A stretch of 32,276 nt of DNA, from NCBI GenBank assembly GCA_035288865.1, contig DATDZA010000029.1:1-32276 (forward strand), read 5' to 3'. The translations under genes and the position numbers were made by a program. The notes beneath the pieces were generated by a model. That model saw only the letters and a list, made by a program, of their open reading frames with translations. It had not been told where the DNA came from and did no database searches. The stretch comes from GCA-2688775 sp035288865 (GTDB taxonomy: Archaea > Nanobdellota > Nanobdellia > Woesearchaeales > GW2011-AR4). Positions 6,517 to 12,984 of the stretch are shown piece after piece. Every line of letters begins with the position of its first letter. Position 1 is the stretch's first letter.

Positions 6517-7524
6517 TTATTTTTCCAGATTCTTCAGGCATTCTTCATAATTATATTTCAATGCCGGGCTGTCAGGATTTTTCCGTAATTGCTTCTCAAG
6601 GATTTCTTTGGCTTCCTTGAATTTTCCATCTGACATGTAAACCACCGCAAGATTATTTGCCGGGGATGGATTGTCCGGATTATACTTCATGCTTTTCATG
6701 AAATTCTCAATAATTTTATTTTTATCATTCATTCTCATATGGATTTTGGCTATTTCCGAAAATACAAGCTTGTAATGCGGGTTAATTTCTGCTGTCCTCT
6801 CAAAAAATTTCAGGGCATTTGGCAAATCATTCCCTCCAAGATACATTCTCGCAGCTTGGTATGCATATCTGGGATTGTCAGGATGTTCCTCGAGCTGGTG
6901 CAATATCATCTTTGAATACATGTCAACTTTGCTGCTTATAAGGCCTCGTTCCTTTAGCGTCCCAAAATGATGAATCACAATATCAGCTTTTCTGAATTTG
7001 AGCTTTTGCTCATTCATTGAATCCTCGGCCAGCTCATGCACTCTGTGTTTAAAATGAATGCCGAGCTTATTCTTGAACAGGCGCGCAAGAAAATTTGAGA
7101 TGTAAAAGGGATATTTCATGACTTGCTCTAAACTTGATTTATTCTCATAAGCGCCTTCAAAATAATTCTCCAGGTAAGACCTCTGCTCAAGCTGGAAGCC
7201 GGACAAGGTACCATTGTTTTCAATTGCTTCTCTAATTTTTTCTAAGCCATCTTTTTCAATAATTTCATCCGCATCCAAAACCAATATCCAATCCTTTGTT
7301 GCGTGCTTTAAACTTTCATTTCTCGCCTCAGAAAAATCATCACTCCATTTAAAGTCAAAGATTTTAGCGTTGAATTTTTTGACAATATCCTTTGTCTTAT
7401 CTATGCTTCCTGTATCAATAATAATAATTTCGTTGACAATATCCTTTATACTATTCAGGCATTGCTCTAAGTATTTCTCTTCGTTCTTTGTTATCATGCA
7501 TAAGGAGATTGATTGTTTTTGCAT
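6517..7524 (-). CDS. Family 2 glycosyltransferase with C-terminal TPRs
   Basis: A 335-residue protein. The N-terminal GT-A domain starts with SISLCMITKNEEKYLEQCL, has DTGSIDKT near 37-44 and the DxD metal/nucleotide-sugar motif as D84-A-D86 in VLDADE. Such GT2 proteins of the SunS-like branch transfer sugars from nucleotide sugars, often to proteins. From about residue 215 to the end there are three TPR-like repeats (HPDNPRYAYQAARMYL, NPHYKLVFSEIAKI, NPDNPSPANNLAVVYM), which may bind an acceptor protein. It lacks membrane segments. The Asn-rich secreted lipoprotein gene lies just upstream in the same direction (13-base gap), which makes a surface glycosylation role plausible. Confidence 0.88.
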   Translation of the reverse strand: MQKQSISLCMITKNEEKYLEQCLNSIKDIVNEIIIIDTGSIDKTKDIVKKFNAKIFDFKWSDDFSEARNESLKHATKDWILVLDADEIIEKDGLEKIREAIENNGTLSGFQLEQRSYLENYFEGAYENKSSLEQVMKYPFYISNFLARLFKNKLGIHFKHRVHELAEDSMNEQKLKFRKADIVIHHFGTLKERGLISSKVDMYSKMILHQLEEHPDNPRYAYQAARMYLGGNDLPNALKFFERTAEINPHYKLVFSEIAKIHMRMNDKNKIIENFMKSMKYNPDNPSPANNLAVVYMSDGKFKEAKEILEKQLRKNPDSPALKYNYEECLKNLEK

Positions 7525-7537
7525 TTTTATACCAATT

Positions 7538-8500
7538 TTATGGATAACTATAAATCAATACCGATGTTCCGTTTGCAGTATTAAGATAAAGGGTGTCTCC
7601 AAGATTATTCCATATGTGGATACTCATGTTCCAGTAAAGATTTATTGAGTCATCCGTCCCACTACCAGTATGCATAGTTATGTCGGCATTAATACCTAAA
7701 TTAAAAGTGGAGAATCTAAAATCATGATTTGAGGCATCTTTTGCAGTCCAGTTAGTTACATCGATTGAATACGCGCATATATTTTTAAGAGTAAAATATT
7801 CGTCATTTAAGTTGGAGCTGTTGTCAGGTCCGCTGGCATTATAATTAAAATTTATGACCTTGATACATTCATCTTTTATGTAGTCATTTGTTGTTGTATT
7901 AATTGTTATATTCAAAGTGGCATTGATGCCCAAATCTTCAGTGCATGCATTATTTTCACAATCTTTATCGCATGATTTGTTAAGTATCCATCCATAGCCA
8001 TCCTCACCACAAATCATCAAATTATCATTTTCGCATCTTAAAGAATTAACTTTGCATACGGGCGCTGTCCTGCATGACATTTCATTTTCATCGCAGCCGT
8101 AAATGCAGCGCTCCAAAGAATGCCATGAGCAATTAGTCTCTTGATAAGCAGTGTACTTGCCTTTAATACATTTCCATCCAGCCTCGCAAACAGTTGTTAG
8201 ATTTAATGAGTTTTGCATGATTATCTTATTTTCTGAATCATTTTTGATGCTTATCACATCAGTAAAATTATCCACAAGCTCTTCATCCTCCGGCTCTCCT
8301 TTAGTTATTTCTATAGGCCTGCAGTCGGATTCATTGCTAAGCCTGCAATTTTCTCTCGTGTCTTCAATTATGCTCGCCGTTATTTCAGAATTTTTATCAA
8401 TATTGTTTTGGCCCATTTTCGTGGAGCATCCACCGAGGAGAAATAATATACCAATGAATAACAAAACACTATTAATCCATTTTTTCGCAAATTTATTCAT
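7538..8500 (-). CDS. Secreted Cys-rich lipoprotein with lamin-tail-like domain
   Basis: A 320-residue exported protein. The signal peptide ends in a lipobox LGGC with Cys25, so a lipid-anchored surface location is likely. Residues 95-190 hold a Cys-rich region of short repeats (VCEAGWKCIKGKY, SLRCENDNLMICG) like those of other archaeal surface proteins. The C-terminal 110 residues (FNYNASGPD, NDEYFTLKN, DVTNWTAKDASNH, LYLNTANG) fit the LTD (lamin-tail) fold, an Ig-like domain often attached to secreted proteins and nucleases. There are many N-x-S/T sequons. It is probably cotranscribed with the glycosyltransferase downstream. Its binding partner is unknown. Confidence 0.75.
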   Translation of the reverse strand: MNKFAKKWINSVLLFIGILFLLGGCSTKMGQNNIDKNSEITASIIEDTRENCRLSNESDCRPIEITKGEPEDEELVDNFTDVISIKNDSENKIIMQNSLNLTTVCEAGWKCIKGKYTAYQETNCSWHSLERCIYGCDENEMSCRTAPVCKVNSLRCENDNLMICGEDGYGWILNKSCDKDCENNACTEDLGINATLNITINTTTNDYIKDECIKVINFNYNASGPDNSSNLNDEYFTLKNICAYSIDVTNWTAKDASNHDFRFSTFNLGINADITMHTGSGTDDSINLYWNMSIHIWNNLGDTLYLNTANGTSVLIYSYP

Positions 8501-8513
8501 TTATCCCCCAAAC

Positions 8514-8598
8514 GCCAAGGCCCGGATTTGAACCGAGAAGCCCTTGCGGGCACACGCTTTCGAGGCGAGCGCAATAGCCGGATTCTGCCACCTTGGCA
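8514..8598 (-). tRNA. tRNA-Ser(CGA), intronless
   Basis: Read on the minus strand: acceptor GCCAAGG/CCTTGGC, D-stem GCAG/TTGC with a normal loop AATCCGGCTA, anticodon loop CCTCGAA with CGA at 8563-8561, a class II variable arm GCCC-GCAA-GGGC, T-stem CTCGG/CCGGG with intact TTCAAAT, and G73 as expected for archaeal Ser. There is one T-T mismatch in the anticodon stem. A TATA box (AACTTTAAAT, 8621-8630) is centred 27 nt upstream. It contrasts with the intron-bearing tRNAs nearby. Confidence 0.9.
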
Positions 8599-8620
8599 CA
8601 AGGAGAAAAAATTTAGTGTA

Positions 8621-8630
8621 TTTAAAGTTT
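8621..8630 (-). promoter_or_regulatory. TATA box for tRNA-Ser
   Basis: AACTTTAAAT on the minus strand, 27 nt before the tRNA 5' end. Confidence 0.45.
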
Positions 8631-8673
8631 TATGAATGGAATATAAAATAGTATTCAATTAATCACATAAAAT

Positions 8674-8988
8674 TTATTTATATCTTCTATAGATATGCAA
8701 ATATCTTATCCCGCTAACTTTTCCTCTTGTCGTTGCCGGACTCGGCATTTCATATCCAAATTGAGAAGACTCTTCACCAATATCCAACCCTTCATTTTTT
8801 AGGGCATCAATATATTTTGTTAATCCATTTGTGCACTTTGGATTAAATCGTACATCAAACGGCCTTTCATAATATTCGCCGGGCTGAAGCTTCCTTAAAA
8901 TTTTAGCAATCTCACCAGGTTGGAGGTTCCATTTTGTTACATGATCTAATGCCCCACCCGAAAGCTCTTCAAGATTACGTCTTATCAT
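8674..8988 (-). CDS. Hypothetical protein, 104 residues
   Basis: A soluble protein with no membrane segment or signal peptide. The first half contains LQPGEIAKILRKLQPGEYYERPFDVRF, the second ends in GKVSGIRYLHIYRRYK with several aromatic and basic residues; a mixed alpha/beta nucleic-acid-binding fold is possible but unproven. GAGGT precedes the ATG by about 7 bases. It is the third gene of a minus-strand operon (single-pass membrane protein, zinc ribbon, this gene), with 14 bases between the zinc-ribbon stop and its start. I do not recognise a family. Confidence 0.6.
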   Translation of the reverse strand: MIRRNLEELSGGALDHVTKWNLQPGEIAKILRKLQPGEYYERPFDVRFNPKCTNGLTKYIDALKNEGLDIGEESSQFGYEMPSPATTRGKVSGIRYLHIYRRYK

Positions 8989-9002
8989 ATTATGACCTCA
9001 AA

Positions 9003-9122
9003 TCAATAATCACTACAATCCCACATAAACCCGCAGTTCAGGCAGAGAATCTTGCAGTGCCTTTCAATCATCTCACTATTGCAGATTTCACAAAGAATTT
9101 TTTCTTCATACTTTTCCTTCAC
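9003..9122 (-). CDS. 39-residue zinc-ribbon protein, GTG start
   Basis: A very small protein with CEICNSE near residues 11-17 and CLNCGFMWDCSDY at the C-terminus, the CxxC...CxxCG pattern of a zinc ribbon. It starts with GTG at 9122 inside the 3' end of the upstream gene (17 bases of overlap), which suggests translational coupling. No in-frame ATG exists before the first cysteine pair. The conserved cysteine spacing and operon position support it as real despite its length. Function unknown; a nucleic-acid or protein-binding role is typical of such ribbons. Confidence 0.55.
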   Translation of the reverse strand: MKEKYEEKILCEICNSEMIERHCKILCLNCGFMWDCSDY

Positions 9123-9462
9123 ATTTAACACCGAATGAGCCGTAGCTTAATGTCAAGTTGAACTTCTTGCATAATAATTGCATTACTACCAAATTTTTTT
9201 CTGAAGGTTCAGCCACTACGCATTGCTTGAATCCTGTGCTGTCCCAGCTGGAATTCCCATCCACTTCGCTGCAGAAATTCACAAAATTAGTGGGAATTTC
9301 GGCATTGAAAGATTTTGTAAGATTTTCAGTTTTATTTTGCAGAATTTTATCTTCAGGAGATATGGTGATATATGCCCAGAATAAGCTTGTCAGTACAACT
9401 CCTATGACTAAAGCTCCTGCGAAAATGCCCCAAGCCTCAAGCTCTGAATAATTTTTTGCCAT
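9106..9462 (-). CDS. Single-pass membrane hypothetical protein
   Basis: A 118-residue protein with a short cytosolic N-terminus, one membrane helix at about 13-33 (GIFAGALVIGVVLTSLFWAY) and an external domain of about 80 residues with four cysteines that could form two disulfides, plus N-glycosylation sequons (NKT, NLT, NSS). It is first in an operon with the 39-residue zinc ribbon and the 104-residue protein. I do not recognise the family. Confidence 0.6.
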   Translation of the reverse strand: MAKNYSELEAWGIFAGALVIGVVLTSLFWAYITISPEDKILQNKTENLTKSFNAEIPTNFVNFCSEVDGNSSWDSTGFKQCVVAEPSEKNLVVMQLLCKKFNLTLSYGSFGVKCEGKV

Positions 9463-9585
9463 TAGTAAGTAGGAATAAAATTGAGTTTATAAAGGTTTAT
9501 AAATTGAAAAAGTTAAACTAAAATTCTAAAATCTTGCAGTTAAGCCTGCGATTTGCGCGTATTTTTCATATTACATAAATAAAGT

Positions 9586-9594
9586 TTATATACC
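9586..9594 (+). promoter_or_regulatory. TATA box for the pyrophosphatase gene
   Basis: GTTTATATA. It predicts a start near 9616 and a leader of about 20 nt with the strong AAGGTGATT ribosome binding site before ATG 9637. The rest of the spacer 9463-9636 holds nothing else I can identify. Confidence 0.5.
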
Positions 9595-9636
9595 CGATAG
9601 GTGTTGATGTAATCTATATAAAAAAGGTGATTAAAT

Positions 9637-10182
9637 ATGATCAGTCAGTGGCATGACATTAAGCTGGGGGAAAATGTACCCCGGGAAGTAAATGTTCTTA
9701 TTGAGATTTCAAAAGGCTCCAGCACTAAGTATGAGATTGACAAGGAGCACGGCCTTATGATGCTGGACAGGTTTGTATATTCATCAGTTCATTATCCCGG
9801 AGATTATGGATTTATACCTCAGACTTATGGCGGTGATGGCGACGCATTGGACATACTTGTTTATACCAACGGCACTGTGCTGCCGCAGACGATTGCACTT
9901 TTTAGGCCAATAGGCGTGATGAGAATGATAGACACCGGCGAGCGTGATGATAAAATAATAGGCGTTTATGTTAAAGACCCGAGATGCGCCAATATAAATG
10001 ACCTTAAGGATTTGCCCGAGCATACAACCAAAGAATACAAGGAATTTTTTGAAACTTATAAAAACCTTGAAGGAAAGAAAGTAAAAGTCCTGGGTTTCAT
10101 GGAAAGAAGGGCGGCTTACAGGCTGATAAGGGAAGGCATCAAGGCGTATGAGAAAAAGTTCAAAAGAAAACACAGGAAATAA
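9637..10182 (+). CDS. ppa: Inorganic pyrophosphatase, family I
   Basis: Hydrolyses pyrophosphate to two phosphates with Mg2+, pulling biosynthetic reactions forward in the cytosol. It has 181 residues, the normal prokaryotic family I length. The signature GDGDALDILV spans 66-75 with the metal-binding Asp67, Asp69 and Asp72; Asp104 lies in TGERDDKIIGV. SSVHYPGDYGFIPQT is the conserved active-site strand. A strong ribosome binding site (AAGGTG) is 7 bases before the ATG. It is monocistronic. Confidence 0.95.
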   Translation: MISQWHDIKLGENVPREVNVLIEISKGSSTKYEIDKEHGLMMLDRFVYSSVHYPGDYGFIPQTYGGDGDALDILVYTNGTVLPQTIALFRPIGVMRMIDTGERDDKIIGVYVKDPRCANINDLKDLPEHTTKEYKEFFETYKNLEGKKVKVLGFMERRAAYRLIREGIKAYEKKFKRKHRK

Positions 10183-10329
10183 AATATCTTTATTGTTTTT
10201 TAGAAGAAATTATTACTAAGTTTTTAAGCTGTGATTTTATTATAGTGGTTGATTTTTCTGTATCTTTTTTGATATATGCAATCGATATTTGAATTTACCG
10301 CTTACTGCCGATACTTCAAGCATAAAAAA

Positions 10330-10779
10330 TTAAGCATCCGGAATTTCGGGCTCAACCAATTTTGCCAATTTTTCTAATGACTCTTGCCAACCCAAATAAC
10401 ACATTTCTGTTGGAATAGCTGAAGGAATTCCCTCTTGAACGATTTTAAGTTCTGTGCCAACAGAAACTTTTTTGAGCCAAATCGAAGTAGTCATTTCCCC
10501 GGGTAGATTTGGATCGTCAAATTTATCAGTATGCTTTATGAACTCATTTGGTTTTATTTCTAAGAATTTTCCGCCAAAAGAGTGCCCGTTGCCCGTTGAA
10601 AAATTGGTAAAGGACATTTTGTAGCTGCCGCCTGCACGCATATCCATTTGATGAACCACACATAAAAATCCATAAGGCGGAAGCCAAAATGACATAGCAT
10701 TCGGCTCAGTAAAGGCACGGTATACTTTTTCTGGAGTTGCTTTAAGAACTCTATGTAATGTTACGCTATTGTTTGCCAT
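10330..10779 (-). CDS. SRPBCC/AHSA1-family protein
   Basis: A 149-residue START-like protein of the activator-of-Hsp90-ATPase-1-like family. The typical opening LHRVLKATPEKVYRAFTEPNAMSFWLPPYGF is followed by MDMRAGGSYKMSF, and the end LGWQESLEKLAKLVEP is the family's closing helix. These single-domain proteins form a hydrophobic cavity; most are of unknown function. The family is common in bacteria, so recent bacterial origin is possible. It is a lone gene with a TATA-like AATTTATAAATATA just upstream. Confidence 0.85.
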   Translation of the reverse strand: MANNSVTLHRVLKATPEKVYRAFTEPNAMSFWLPPYGFLCVVHQMDMRAGGSYKMSFTNFSTGNGHSFGGKFLEIKPNEFIKHTDKFDDPNLPGEMTTSIWLKKVSVGTELKIVQEGIPSAIPTEMCYLGWQESLEKLAKLVEPEIPDA

Positions 10780-10848
10780 AGTAATTCTATAAGTTGACTA
10801 AATTTATAAATATATCCCAAACACATGGGCATTCCATTAGAAAAAATA

Positions 10849-10991
10849 TGCTCCCGCCGGGAAATGCGTGCTAAAATGTGCTCGTAGCAATTCGAACCCA
10901 GGTCTTCGGATCGAAAATCCGAAATGATTGGTTATCCTTAAAGAACAACCACATATGTGGATTTCCTTAATCCGGACTACACTACGGGAGC
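10849..10991 (-). tRNA. tRNA-Glu(TTC) with D-loop and T-loop introns
   Basis: Minus strand: acceptor GCTCCCG/CGGGAGC, anticodon stem TCGGA/TCCGA with loop TTTTCGA (TTC at 10915-10913), T-stem CTGGG/CCCGG (one T-G pair), A73. The D-loop begins AGTCCGG and ends CCAATCAT, as in archaeal tRNA-Glu, but about 40 nt (10971-10932) lie between; this insertion contains the palindrome CCACATATGTGG. The T-loop TTCGAA is followed by 28 nt (10890-10863) before its last T. Removing both leaves 75 nt. A TATA box (about 11017-11025) is centred 30 nt upstream. Confidence 0.88.
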
Positions 10992-11016
10992 AATAAAAGA
11001 ATAGATTTTCACGTGG

Positions 11017-11025
11017 TTTTTAAAT
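11017..11025 (-). promoter_or_regulatory. TATA box for tRNA-Glu
   Basis: ATTTAAAAA on the minus strand, 30 nt before the tRNA 5' end. Confidence 0.4.
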
Positions 11026-11056
11026 TTAATGATTTCAAACTATGATTTCACAAACA

Positions 11057-11065
11057 TTTAAATTC
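11057..11065 (+). promoter_or_regulatory. TATA box for the SemiSWEET remnant
   Basis: TTTAAATTC, centred about 26 nt before ATG 11086; the promoter of the decayed gene is still recognisable. Confidence 0.4.
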
Positions 11066-11085
11066 TTAAAGAAACACTCAAAGTA

Positions 11086-11350
11086 ATGGAAAATATTCTT
11101 GCGCTTCTTGCATTATTGTCTGGGATTGTTGGAGCCCTTGCTTACATCCCCCAGATTCTTCACAAGGTAAAGGAAAAAAGTTCTAAGGGGTTAGCTTAAT
11201 TGCGTGGATTCTGTGGCTGACAACAGGATTGGTGGTATTGTTTTATGCATTTGAAATACAGGAATTAGTTTTTATAATTATAAGGCATTTGGTTCCATAG
11301 CAAATTTTATAGTGGTATTTCTAACACTAAGATATAGAAAGAAAAAATGA
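11086..11350 (+). pseudogene. Frameshifted SemiSWEET/PQ-loop transporter
   Basis: Three frames together encode one PQ-loop protein: ALLSGIVGALAYIPQILHKV with the PQ motif, then KEKSSKGL, a one-base loss near 11200 creating TAA, then LIAWILWLTTGLVVLFYAFE, a second shift near 11275, and YKAFGSIANFIVVFLTLRYR ending KKK. The order of three membrane helices is that of a SemiSWEET half transporter (sugar-like substrates, functions as a dimer). No single frame is longer than about 40 codons, so the gene is probably inactive unless the two shifts are sequence errors. Confidence 0.75.
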
Positions 11351-11355
11351 AAATA

Positions 11356-11380
11356 TGGGCCTCAAGGGATTTGAACCCTC
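11356..11380 (-). tRNA. 3' piece of a split or interrupted tRNA
   Basis: Minus strand: T-stem GAGGG/CCCTT, intact loop TTCAAAT, acceptor 3' strand GAGGCCC and A73. It directly follows the 3' end of tRNA-Leu(CAG) (13-base gap TTTATTTATAAA-like). No anticodon arm precedes it. GAGGCCC is exactly complementary, over all 7 bases, to GGGCCTC at 12455-12449, the start of a tRNA 5' piece on the same strand. Confidence 0.6.
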
Positions 11381-11393
11381 TTTATAAATAAAA

Positions 11394-11541
11394 TGGGCCC
11401 GGCCAGATTTGAACTGGCGACCTCCGGCTGGCCTCGAGAATTTTTGGATTTTTACTTTGTGCCCAAAAATTTCATATAAGACTTGCGCATCCAGATTTCA
11501 TTTCTGAACTCGGCGCTCTAACCAGCCTGAGCTACGGGCCC
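11394..11541 (-). tRNA. tRNA-Leu(CAG), probable, with a long anticodon-loop intron
   Basis: Minus strand: acceptor GGGCCCG/CGGGCCC, D-stem GCTC/GAGC, T-stem GCCAG/CTGGC with intact TTCAAAT, A73. After D-stem and G26 comes CCGAG, then TTCAGA; CGAG can pair with CTCG about 63 nt later, giving anticodon CAG and an intron at the canonical 37/38 site with an internal AATTTTTGG/CCAAAAATT hairpin. The remaining variable region folds as GGCC-AGCCGGA-GGTC, a class II arm, and the mature length would be about 85 nt. One C-A mismatch (27-43) remains. The anticodon call is an inference; the acceptor, D and T arms are certain. Its first ten bases overlap the end of the endonuclease gene, whose TAG stop lies in the tRNA. 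Confidence 0.6.
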
Positions 11542-12251
11542 GAATTGAGCTTCTTCATCCTACTTTCAAAGTTTAACTCATCTATTTTAGGGCAGTAACC
11601 AAACTTTCTCCAGTAGTTAAACTTGGATAGCTTATCTGGGTGGTTCGTGCCGACGAATTTCATAAACTTTATTAAATTATCCTTTCCATGAAGCTTCACA
11701 GAATCTTTGAAATGGCTTATCTTAACCTTGAATCCAAACTTGCAAAAAACTTGATACAGCTGATTTACCAAAGCGCTGCTGTGTGTAGATATTTCTATTA
11801 TCGGATAAGAGCGGTCTTTCGAGTTATTCTTAGTGAAATACAAGCAGCCATCCGTATCAAATAATCCACGAAGTATGGCTATTAGGAACTGCTGATTTTT
11901 TATGAACTCTTCATTGATTGAAATATTTCCCTTTTTCCCAAAAGGAAACTTCAGATAATTATTTAGAAAAACGGCGAAATTCTTATATTCAAACATGATG
12001 AAAATACAATTGCCCACTTTTCTGAACTTTATCTTAACTTCTCTGTGGATAATTCCCTCAACCAATTTTTTTAGATGATTGTTGTAGTACTGGATATCGG
12101 TCAAAGAGTTGCCATCTATTCTAATGGCATGATGCGTACGACCTTGATTCTTAAATTTGGATATACAGCCATCGCCTATAAGAATTCCATAAAACTCAGC
12201 TAAATTTTCGTCTATTTTGAAACTTTCTGAGTTTAATTTTGTTGAAATCAT
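11532..12251 (-). CDS. LAGLIDADG homing endonuclease
   Basis: A 239-residue protein with two LAGLIDADG motifs: FYGILIGDGCIS at 20-31 and LRGLFDTDGCLY at 127-138, each with its acidic catalytic residue, so it is a pseudo-dimeric single-chain enzyme that cuts a long DNA site and promotes copying of its own element. The C-terminal region has GTNHPDKLSKFNYWRKFGYCP, common in archaeal free-standing or intron-encoded members. GTGAGG precedes the ATG. It lies between the 5' and 3' pieces of one tRNA and overlaps the 5' end of tRNA-Leu(CAG), so a tRNA gene is the likely insertion target. Its promoter module is shared with the tRNA-Leu(GAG) region. Confidence 0.9.
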   Translation of the reverse strand: MISTKLNSESFKIDENLAEFYGILIGDGCISKFKNQGRTHHAIRIDGNSLTDIQYYNNHLKKLVEGIIHREVKIKFRKVGNCIFIMFEYKNFAVFLNNYLKFPFGKKGNISINEEFIKNQQFLIAILRGLFDTDGCLYFTKNNSKDRSYPIIEISTHSSALVNQLYQVFCKFGFKVKISHFKDSVKLHGKDNLIKFMKFVGTNHPDKLSKFNYWRKFGYCPKIDELNFESRMKKLNSGP

Positions 12252-12290
12252 TTCAAATCCTCACTTTTTAGTTGAAAACCGTCTAAATGA

Positions 12291-12326
12291 TTTTGCTTTA
12301 AATAGTTCATGTGAAGATGTCCAGTG
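12291..12326 (-). promoter_or_regulatory. Promoter module of the homing endonuclease gene
   Basis: CACTGGACATCTTCAC, then A, TGA and a TATA box (TATTTAAAG), matching 1894-1929 on the plus strand in 29 of 36 positions including the first 16. It predicts a leader of about 20 nt for ATG 12251. Confidence 0.55.
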
Positions 12327-12436
12327 CTAATCTAACATATAGTTTAGAAAATACAAATCATAATTTGATAGTTGAAACGATTATAAAGTGATTTAAAAAT
12401 TATGATGAAAAACAAAATGTTAGAAATTTAAAATAA

Positions 12437-12455
12437 CGAACTGAGCTAGAGGCCC
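12437..12455 (-). tRNA. 5' piece of a split or interrupted tRNA
   Basis: Minus strand: GGGCCTC, TA, GCTC, AGTTCG, which reads as acceptor 5' strand, positions 8-9, D-stem 5' strand and the first D-loop bases; then AT-rich sequence follows. The break is in the D-loop, where three other tRNAs of the window have introns. A TATA box (12484-12491) is correctly placed upstream. GGGCCTC is complementary to the acceptor strand at 11357-11363. I found no D-stem 3' strand plus anticodon arm for it between the two pieces. Confidence 0.5.
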
Positions 12456-12483
12456 AATGAGAATCAGGATATTTGATAATTGT

Positions 12484-12491
12484 TTAAAAGG
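12484..12491 (-). promoter_or_regulatory. TATA box for the tRNA 5' piece
   Basis: CTTTTAAA on the minus strand, centred about 32 nt before 12455. The remaining sequence from 12492 to 12632 is AT-rich with no gene that I can see. Confidence 0.4.
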
Positions 12492-12632
12492 TTTTCTGAA
12501 AAATAATTAGAGCTACGAATGGTACATCAATTTCTTAAATTTATTTCAAAGTTCGAACACTCATCAACAAAAAATATTTAAAAGATCAACAATACCAATT
12601 ACTCTGCTCAGAATTATTAAAATTAAAACAAT

Positions 12633-12848
12633 TTAATTATACTTTCCTTCTCTCGACAGCCCTTCTATAGCCGCCCTGAGCTTCTCAGCATGCCTTTCCA
12701 AATCCTGCTTCAGTTCCTTGTACTCTTCGCCGCATAATGGGTGGCCGTCTTTCTCAGCATCCTTGGCAGCGTGCTTGTCAATGAAGCCCACCAGCTTGGA
12801 AATTTTTGCCAAGAGCTTTGTCTTGTCATAATTGCAGTTTGATAGCAT
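12633..12848 (-). CDS. Small conserved archaeal helical protein
   Basis: A 71-residue cytosolic protein, almost all helical: YDKTKLLAKISKLVGFIDKH, then AAKDAEKDGHPLCGEEYKEL and LKQDLERHAEKLRAAIEGL. I remember this pattern (HPLC between two amphipathic helices) from small uncharacterised proteins in several archaea, but it has no named function. GAGGTGG is five bases before ATG 12848; the ATG at 12851 is too close to the ribosome binding site. A TATA box (GTTTATATAAAC, about 12882-12893) lies upstream. Confidence 0.65.
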   Translation of the reverse strand: MLSNCNYDKTKLLAKISKLVGFIDKHAAKDAEKDGHPLCGEEYKELKQDLERHAEKLRAAIEGLSREGKYN

Positions 12849-12984
12849 CATTCCACCTCTTTCTCAATTCTATTAATTTCTGTTTATATAAACTTTTCTC
12901 ATTATTGATTTTAATTTTTAAAGCTCGTAATTCACAATCTTTTTATATAAGTTAAATCAGAATTCTGCAAAAGAGTGGATTAAA

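Noticed and set aside
11394..11541. Reading the nested tRNA as Phe (GAA), Ile (GAT) or Met
   Set aside because: GAA lies in a short AGA/TCT hairpin without T33 in the right place, and no CAT or T-GAT loop pairs properly; CAG with a class II variable arm fits stem, length and A73 best.
12540..12565. T-arm-like GTTCGAAC on the minus strand as part of the missing tRNA exon
   Set aside because: The flanking bases do not form a T-stem and it lies upstream of the tRNA 5' piece and its TATA box, outside the interval.
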